A stretch of DNA of 64,000 nucleotides from Thermodesulfobacteriota bacterium (GTDB lineage Bacteria > Desulfobacterota > Desulfobacteria > Desulfobacterales > Desulfosudaceae). Below are positions 59,326 through 64,000 of the stretch, piece after piece. The notes beneath the pieces are model-generated. The model was given only the letters and a program-made list of their open reading frames with translations, had not been told where the DNA came from and did not search any database. The stretch spans positions 48,653 to 112,652 of the forward strand of contig JBFMDX010000014.1 in the NCBI GenBank assembly GCA_040753795.1, read 5' to 3'. The translations under genes and the position numbers were made by a program. The stretch's first letter is position 1, and every line of letters starts with the position of its first letter.

Positions 59326-59581
59326 GGACCTCCGCTCCAAGATAGCCTACGACATCACCACCAACCGCGCCGTCATTTCCATCATCCACAGCGCCAAGGG
59401 ATTGGACTGTTCGGTGGTGTTCCTCCCGGGCCTGGACTACCTAGCCCCCAACGCCGAAGGCTGGGCCGCAGAACAGATCGACCGCCTGATTTACGTGGGC
59501 GGCATCACCCGCGCCCGGTATCGGCTGATTGTTCCGCATGTAGGGGAGGGTGGGGTTGTTGAACGGCTTAAAGAATGCTAG
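59326..59581 (+). pseudogene. C-terminal fragment of a second NERD-helicase copy
   Basis: DLRSKIAYDITTNRAVISII then HSAKGLDCSVVFLPGLDYLA, EGWAAEQIDRLIYVGGITRA and RYRLIVPHVGEGGVVERLKE match the last 85 residues of the gene at 54999-56849 almost residue for residue, with an extra Gly codon in YVGGITRAR. DNA identity begins sharply at GGACCTCCGCTCCAAGA (59326). It is joined to the SBD fragment out of phase with it, so no full protein results. Confidence 0.85.
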
Positions 59582-59649
59582 TAAGATAGGGATGTTACTA
59601 TCAAGTGAGAAGATAAGTATCGATTAGAGACAAAAAAAAAGGATCAAAA

Positions 59650-60150
59650 ATGGAACACAGCAATGTAAGACTTACCCAATTAGGTAAACACGAACTACAA
59701 TTGGTTTCCAAACAACTCGTAAAAGGAAAGTTGCTTGAGCATTTTAAGGACGAAATAGTGAATTTGCAGGAAGGTGATTTACGAAGCCCAATGACAGTGC
59801 AAATTGGCAAAAGAGAAATTACTATCCAAGTAAAATCAAAGAGACAAGATTTCTGGCCGAAAGTTAAAGGGATAACAGGCAATAACGTATTCATCGTATT
59901 TGTTGATTATGCCGGCAAGCAAAATAGTGAGGAAGCTGATTTTTATATTGTAAACCCGAAAGATTTTAGAGTTGTAATGGAGATGCGTATTTCGGAATTA
60001 CGTAAAAAAAATAAAAGAGCAAGAATAGACGAAACCAATACGTTAATTTTTGAAGACCGGAACCGTGTTGGGACGAATGTAAGTGTTGATCATTTAATTT
60101 CGTTCAAAAACGATTGGGGCAAATTAAATCAGGGAGCGCATACAGTTTGA
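59650..60150 (+). CDS. Putative PD-(D/E)xK-fold nuclease-like protein, unknown
   Basis: This 166-residue protein is AT-rich in base composition, unlike the chromosome. The core (TVQIGKREITIQVKSKRQDF, then NNVFIVFVDYAGKQNSEEAD) has the beta-strand Q-x-K pattern and a following strand seen in restriction-endonuclease-like folds. The N-terminal QLGKHELQLVSKQLVKGKLL helix is also typical of small DUF4365-like proteins. An upstream Asp or Glu that would complete a catalytic site is not certain. It lies between the SBD/helicase remnant and the intact SBD-HNH gene. The function call is tentative. Confidence 0.45.
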   Translation: MEHSNVRLTQLGKHELQLVSKQLVKGKLLEHFKDEIVNLQEGDLRSPMTVQIGKREITIQVKSKRQDFWPKVKGITGNNVFIVFVDYAGKQNSEEADFYIVNPKDFRVVMEMRISELRKKNKRARIDETNTLIFEDRNRVGTNVSVDHLISFKNDWGKLNQGAHTV

Positions 60151-60304
60151 AACTTCCCATATATTTTGAGTCAAGAATATGCCGTCAACAGGGGTTGTAT
60201 TGCACAATCAGCATAAATACGATATAAAAAAATAACAAAATCGACAACAAGCCAGGGAGGGAATGTGCCGATTTCAGTTTTTTGAAACTATAACAACAGT
60301 AATA

Positions 60305-61192
60305 ATGAATAAAACTGAAATCAAAAATCGCATAGCAAACTTAAATGTCTATAAACGTGGGGGGGTACGAGCCCCGCACAAACATCTTCTACTCTTGTAT
60401 TCAATTGCCCGTCTTCTCCAAACCGGGCAACGCCTTGTTCCCTATTCAGAAATAGATCAAAACCTAAGAAAGTTGCTAATAGAATTCGGGCCAAAGAGGG
60501 TAAACTATCACCCGCAATATTCTTTCTGGCGACTTCAAGAGGATGGCCTTTGGGAAGTGGACAAACCACATAAAGTGGCATTGACCTCTTCTGGTGATGC
60601 CCGCAGGACAGACTTAATTACCCATAATGTCAGTGGCGGCTTGCCTCAAGACGTTTTTCATCATTTTATTTCGGATAAGAAGTTTGTCTCTGATGTCGTC
60701 TTTCGTATTCTGGATACCAGTTTTCCAAGCTCCATTCATGAAGATATTCTCCAGGCAGTTGGCTTAGATATTGGAAACATTTCTTTTAAAACAAAATTTC
60801 GAGACCCTAATTTCCGTAATCGAATTATGCAAGCTTATCAGTACCAATGTGCAGTGTGTGGCTTCAATGTGCGGGTGGGCGATACCCTAGTGACTTTGGA
60901 GGCAGCGCATATTCAATGGTATCAAGCTGATGGGCCAGACCAAGAGGATAATGGTTTAGCTTTATGCTCTCTGCATCACAAGCTATTTGACAGAGGCGCA
61001 TTTACAGTTAATAACAAAATGAAAATAGTTGTTTCGGAAATTGTCAATGGCACACAAGGATTCAACGATTGGGTGTTGGCCTTTCATACCAAAATGATCT
61101 CCCCTCCCTTGCGAAAAACATATTATCCAAAACCGAAATATCTTAAGTGGCATGAAAATCAAGTTTTTAAGGGGCGAGCCAGAGAATATTAA
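60305..61192 (+). CDS. Phosphorothioate-dependent SBD-HNH restriction endonuclease
   Basis: In this 295-residue type IV restriction-like enzyme residues 1-95 form the sulfur-binding domain (KRGGVRAPHKHLLLLYSIAR, RKLLIEFGPKRVNYHPQYSF, WRLQEDGLWEV), related to ScoMcrA/SprMcrA. Residues about 170-250 form the HNH domain: YQCAVCGFNV (zinc Cys), LEAAHIQWY (catalytic His) and DNGLALCSLHHKLFDRGAFT. It cleaves DNA carrying phosphorothioate (or related) modification. The start at 60305 equals that of the truncated copy at 59041; an upstream 14-codon extension was rejected. It is AT-rich and presumably acquired. Confidence 0.85.
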   Translation: MNKTEIKNRIANLNVYKRGGVRAPHKHLLLLYSIARLLQTGQRLVPYSEIDQNLRKLLIEFGPKRVNYHPQYSFWRLQEDGLWEVDKPHKVALTSSGDARRTDLITHNVSGGLPQDVFHHFISDKKFVSDVVFRILDTSFPSSIHEDILQAVGLDIGNISFKTKFRDPNFRNRIMQAYQYQCAVCGFNVRVGDTLVTLEAAHIQWYQADGPDQEDNGLALCSLHHKLFDRGAFTVNNKMKIVVSEIVNGTQGFNDWVLAFHTKMISPPLRKTYYPKPKYLKWHENQVFKGRAREY

Positions 61193-61216
61193 AATATATG
61201 GATATTAGGAGGAGTT

Positions 61217-61384
61217 ATGATTGAAATTGATAAAAATATTGCGATAAATTTTTTGTTAAAGCTGATGACGTTAGAGAGAAAGTATTCTGACGAAGATGTT
61301 AATAAAAAGACTAAACGAAGAGAAGAACTAGCTGAGTTGATAAACAATTTTTCTGTTAAGGAAATAGACAATGAAAATCAATAA
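61217..61384 (+). CDS. 55-residue ORF coupled to the DndD-like ATPase gene
   Basis: The protein reads MIEIDKNIAINFLLKLMTLE, then RKYSDEDVNKKTKRREELAE and a short tail. It is predicted helical and strongly charged, with no recognised family. It is likely real: AGGAGGAG lies just before the ATG, and its end overlaps the start of the ATPase gene by 14 bp, so translation is coupled. It starts 24 bases after the SBD-HNH gene. By position it may be a small regulator, antitoxin or adaptor of the ATPase. Confidence 0.6.
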   Translation: MIEIDKNIAINFLLKLMTLERKYSDEDVNKKTKRREELAELINNFSVKEIDNENQ

Positions 61385-63398
61385 AATAAGCTTATATAAT
61401 TTTAGGCAATTTTATGGTAACCAATATATTGAGTTGACTACAAATAAAGACAAAAATGTTACACTTATACATGCTGAAAATGGTGTTGGCAAAACAACAA
61501 TTTTAAATTCTGTATTATGGTGTTTTTTTAACTTGGTTACATCCAAATTTGAACAAAAGGAAAAAATTATAAATTTTGAAGCAATTGCAGAAGGGAAAAA
61601 GGATGCTTCTGTTTCAGTGGATTTTGAACATGAGGGTACTTTTTATAATGCTCAAAGACATTTTGTTGAAGGGAAGAAAGAAAATCCTTCTGACTTCAGT
61701 GTTTTAAAAATATCCAATAGCATATCTACCCCTCTTAATGCACCAGTATCTTTTATAAACTCCGTTATTCCTAAAGAAATGGCAAAATACTTTTTTTTCG
61801 ATGGAGAAGCTGCAGAAAGATTCTCTGCCGAAAAAAATTATAAATTAATTGGTAAGGCTATAAGAAACATGCTTGGCTGTGAGCTTGCAGAGACAGCTAT
61901 GAGTGATTTAAAATTTATTGTAGGAAAACTCGACAGTAAAATAGGTTCGTGTGCAGATGATGAACAAATAAAGAACAAAGAGAAAGAGTTGGATGAACTT
62001 AAAACAAAACTTGATAAATATAAAGCTAAGAAGGATGAAACTGAAGAAGAAATTGAAACTCAAGTAAAATTAAAAAATGAAATTAATAAGAAATTAGAAA
62101 AAAATATAAGGGCTAAAGAAATACATTCACAAAGATTATCAAAAGAAGATGAATACAAGGAAAAGCTAGCTGATATTAAAGAAGGAGAATTGAATTTAAT
62201 TAAATGGATTAGTGCTTATGCAACATCAATTGTAAGTAAAAAACTTTCGCAAATTACACTTGATTTTATAAACGAAGAAGAAATTAAAGGTAGAATTCCA
62301 AGCCCTTATGATGAGAAGTTTGTTGAAGATATATTGTCAGCACAAATATGTATATGTGGCAGAAGGATTGAACCTGAAAGCCAAGAGTGGAGATCAGTCA
62401 CTGCATTGCTAAATAAAGCAAGTAGTGCAAATTTATTAAGTAAAGTAACAAGATCACGTGCGACGATTCAATACCTCCAGAAGAAAGCAGGGGATGCGCC
62501 CAGTGCTTTTGAGGATTTACAAAAGCGTATTGCACGTGATCATGACCAGTTGTCAAAGTTAGAGCAAAAAATTCAAGAATTAAAAAGTCAGATAACAAAT
62601 CTTAATATCCAAGAAATTAATGAACAAGAAAAAGCTAGAGATAATATTGAAAAAGAGCTAAGTAAACTTCAAATAACAATTGGCAACTGTGATACGATAA
62701 TAAAACAGACTGAAAAACGAATACCATCTGTAGAAAAAGAGTTGGCTGTTCTTGCTAGTCAAAGCCAGAAAGTGAGGAAGATTTTTATTAGGAGACAACT
62801 CGCTCAAACAGCATTTCTTATGCTTGAAATAATTTTGAAAGACTATGAAGTAAGTGCAAGAGAAGAAATATCTAAATTGGTAAACATAATGTTAGAAGAA
62901 ACAGCTAGGAAAGATTATTCTTTCAGATTTAATAATGACTTTTCAATAGAACTACTATATTCTGACAGTATGTTGCCTGTACCTAAAAGTGATGGTGAAA
63001 ATCAGATTTTAAGCTTGATGTTTCTATCATCCCTTATAAAATATTCTCAAAGTTTAATTGATTTGGAAAGCCAAATCATTAGGCCTGGAACAATTGCCCC
63101 TTTAATCCTTGATTCACCATATGGGCAATTAGATAAAAAGTATAAAGCGTCAATAGCAAAACAAATACCTCAAATGGCTTCGCAAATTGTTATGCTTGTA
63201 TCAAGCTCTCAAGGTGATGAAACTGTTCTTGATGCCATTCGTCCTTTTATAGGCGCTGAATATATTTTGATTGCAGAGAATAAAGGCTCTCGCCGTGATA
63301 AAAAAAGCAGCGACACAATTTTTTTAAATGGAAAATCATATGATAGATTGTTTTATAACTGTGAGAAGAATTTATCTCGAATAGAAAGGATTTTATAA
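61371..63398 (+). CDS. DndD-like SMC/Rad50-type ATPase
   Basis: In this 675-residue protein Walker A is HAENGVGKTTILNSVLWCFF near residue 35. The long middle region (residues about 190-460) is coiled coil with a CICGRRIE pair (CxC) near 330 as a zinc-hook-like turn. NQILSLMFLSSL is signature-like, and the C-terminal Walker B is APLILDSPYGQLD near 580. KYFFFDGEAAERFSAEKNYK is typical of the DndD/RloC group. DndD hydrolyses ATP in phosphorothioation systems, but similar SMC ATPases also occur in other defence systems. Neighbours (SBD-HNH, Dnd-associated protein 4) favour a Dnd link. Codons are AT-rich. Confidence 0.75.
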   Translation: MKINKISLYNFRQFYGNQYIELTTNKDKNVTLIHAENGVGKTTILNSVLWCFFNLVTSKFEQKEKIINFEAIAEGKKDASVSVDFEHEGTFYNAQRHFVEGKKENPSDFSVLKISNSISTPLNAPVSFINSVIPKEMAKYFFFDGEAAERFSAEKNYKLIGKAIRNMLGCELAETAMSDLKFIVGKLDSKIGSCADDEQIKNKEKELDELKTKLDKYKAKKDETEEEIETQVKLKNEINKKLEKNIRAKEIHSQRLSKEDEYKEKLADIKEGELNLIKWISAYATSIVSKKLSQITLDFINEEEIKGRIPSPYDEKFVEDILSAQICICGRRIEPESQEWRSVTALLNKASSANLLSKVTRSRATIQYLQKKAGDAPSAFEDLQKRIARDHDQLSKLEQKIQELKSQITNLNIQEINEQEKARDNIEKELSKLQITIGNCDTIIKQTEKRIPSVEKELAVLASQSQKVRKIFIRRQLAQTAFLMLEIILKDYEVSAREEISKLVNIMLEETARKDYSFRFNNDFSIELLYSDSMLPVPKSDGENQILSLMFLSSLIKYSQSLIDLESQIIRPGTIAPLILDSPYGQLDKKYKASIAKQIPQMASQIVMLVSSSQGDETVLDAIRPFIGAEYILIAENKGSRRDKKSSDTIFLNGKSYDRLFYNCEKNLSRIERIL

Positions 63399-63869
63399 AT
63401 GAGGGGGGTAAGACGTTCCATTAAATATGAAACAATCGTTAGATCATTCTGCGACAATAGAGATGAGTTATCCGCAAGATCCATTTTCCCAACAATGCGA
63501 GAATTTATGTGTTTTGCGGCTGTGTTGGGTTTTCAATATGAGAAAAGAGTTCCCTTTAAACCTAAAGAACAAACGCTAGAAATTGATGGCCGTATTTTTT
63601 CCGGCCATCCAACTACAGTTGATCTATTCAATCTTATAGCATTAGTCGAAGAAAAATCTATTGAAATTCTCCGAGATGAGAATGAAAATGAAGTTTTAAT
63701 AATTTTTGAAGAATATGCTAATGGTGGCTTCGAAATTATTGACTCATGGTTAAAAAGAAAGCCAGATGACACGATAGGTTATCAAGCACTTATATCAGCA
63801 CTTAAGGAAGAAGGTTTTCTTGCTAACGCCATAGATTCTGAACAGGTTCTTTCAGAAGTCCCTTTTTAA
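63399..63869 (+). CDS. Dnd-system-associated protein 4 homologue
   Basis: This 156-residue protein resembles the DNA-phosphorothioation-associated protein 4 family: FPTMREFMCFAAVLGFQYEK, RVPFKP, DLFNLIALVEEKSIEILRDE and IIFEEYANGGFEIIDSWLKR. The family is found beside dnd/dpt genes and has no established activity. It begins on the base after the ATPase stop codon (TAAATG junction), so the two are translated together. No dndB, C, E, F, G or H gene is visible within the window; they could lie to the right. Confidence 0.72.
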   Translation: MRGVRRSIKYETIVRSFCDNRDELSARSIFPTMREFMCFAAVLGFQYEKRVPFKPKEQTLEIDGRIFSGHPTTVDLFNLIALVEEKSIEILRDENENEVLIIFEEYANGGFEIIDSWLKRKPDDTIGYQALISALKEEGFLANAIDSEQVLSEVPF

Positions 63870-63915
63870 GATAATACCTGAATTTTGCACGGCCATTAGC
63901 ATAAAATAGAAGGAA

Positions 63916-63984
63916 CCATCTGGGGCTCCTGTTATATTGAGGTTTGACGAAGAACCGACAATATAAAAGGAGGTACCCAGATGG
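63916..63984 (+). promoter_or_regulatory. Long hairpin enclosing the ribosome-binding site and start codon of the last gene
   Basis: CCATCTGGG (63916-63924) pairs with CCCAGATGG (63976-63984). CTCCT pairs with AGGAG of the ribosome-binding site, TTATATTG pairs with CAATATAA, and an inner GGTT/AACC closes the loop. The start ATG is inside the outer stem. Such structures at the ends of insertion sequences block translation from read-through transcripts. Confidence 0.65.
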
Positions 63985-64000
63985 TAAAACGCGTCAAGAA
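63981..64000 (+). CDS. Start of a gene running out of the window (possible transposase)
   Basis: Only MVKRVK is visible. AAAAGGAGG stands seven bases before the ATG but is folded into the hairpin described above. A transposase of an insertion sequence is a guess based on that hairpin; no domain can be seen. Confidence 0.4.

Noticed and set aside
1..64000. tRNA or rRNA genes
   Set aside because: Looked for cloverleaf-type GTTCGAATC stretches and conserved rRNA segments; none convincing. A tRNAscan and Rfam search would be decisive.

Overview
The window looks like a chromosomal segment of a GC-rich, Gram-negative anaerobe, most likely Desulfobacterota (former Deltaproteobacteria). This is inference: it rests on a Kdo transferase gene (LPS), outer-membrane porin and CsgG-type genes, a NikKMLQO-type nickel ECF transporter, a complete oleABCD olefin operon and several B12-binding radical SAM genes. 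No rRNA, tRNA or CRISPR array was recognised.

Layout. 1-12.7 kb is housekeeping and transport: the end of a COG3014-like gene, an amidohydrolase, UspA, a GT87 mannosyltransferase-like protein with an MFS exporter, an AlgE-like porin followed by an ABC importer, a CMD-family protein, a CNT nucleoside transporter and a DHH phosphoesterase. 12.7-21.6 kb is a six-gene minus-strand locus of exported proteins: two CsgG-like proteins, a 1265-residue protein with coiled-coil, EGF-like and Dickkopf-like Cys repeats, a Tyr/Arg/Asp-rich protein, and two paralogues with a transmembrane segment, a polyglycine linker and a beta-rich C-terminus. I regard it as a candidate undescribed envelope system. 22-26 kb holds CorA and the operon dksA-like / PHP phosphoesterase / rnc / radical SAM. 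26.8-30.6 kb is the nickel transporter, behind a strong promoter and a terminator-containing leader. 30.6-36.8 kb holds a cold-shock gene, an FGE-like and a HEAT-repeat lipoprotein, manA, an M29 aminopeptidase and a LysM lipoprotein.

36.8-48 kb is oleA-B-C-D, with overlapping genes and its own promoter, next to three B12-type radical SAM genes and a TMTC-like multi-pass TPR protein. 48-54.6 kb holds waaA, a protein-glutaminase-like lipoprotein, terC, a DUF433/DUF5615 toxin-antitoxin pair and small unknown genes, separated by REP-like palindromes.

55-64 kb is an accessory, defence-type region: a NERD-helicase, a broken Abi gene, a degenerate YhcG-like remnant, an S23 four-helix-bundle gene beside a heptamer repeat, and a fused pair of remnants (phosphorothioate-binding domain plus helicase C-terminus). 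After these comes a visibly AT-rich block with an intact SBD-HNH endonuclease, a DndD-like SMC ATPase with a coupled 55-residue ORF, and a Dnd-associated protein 4 homologue. The window ends inside a gene whose ribosome-binding site and start codon lie in a long hairpin, as at the end of some insertion sequences.
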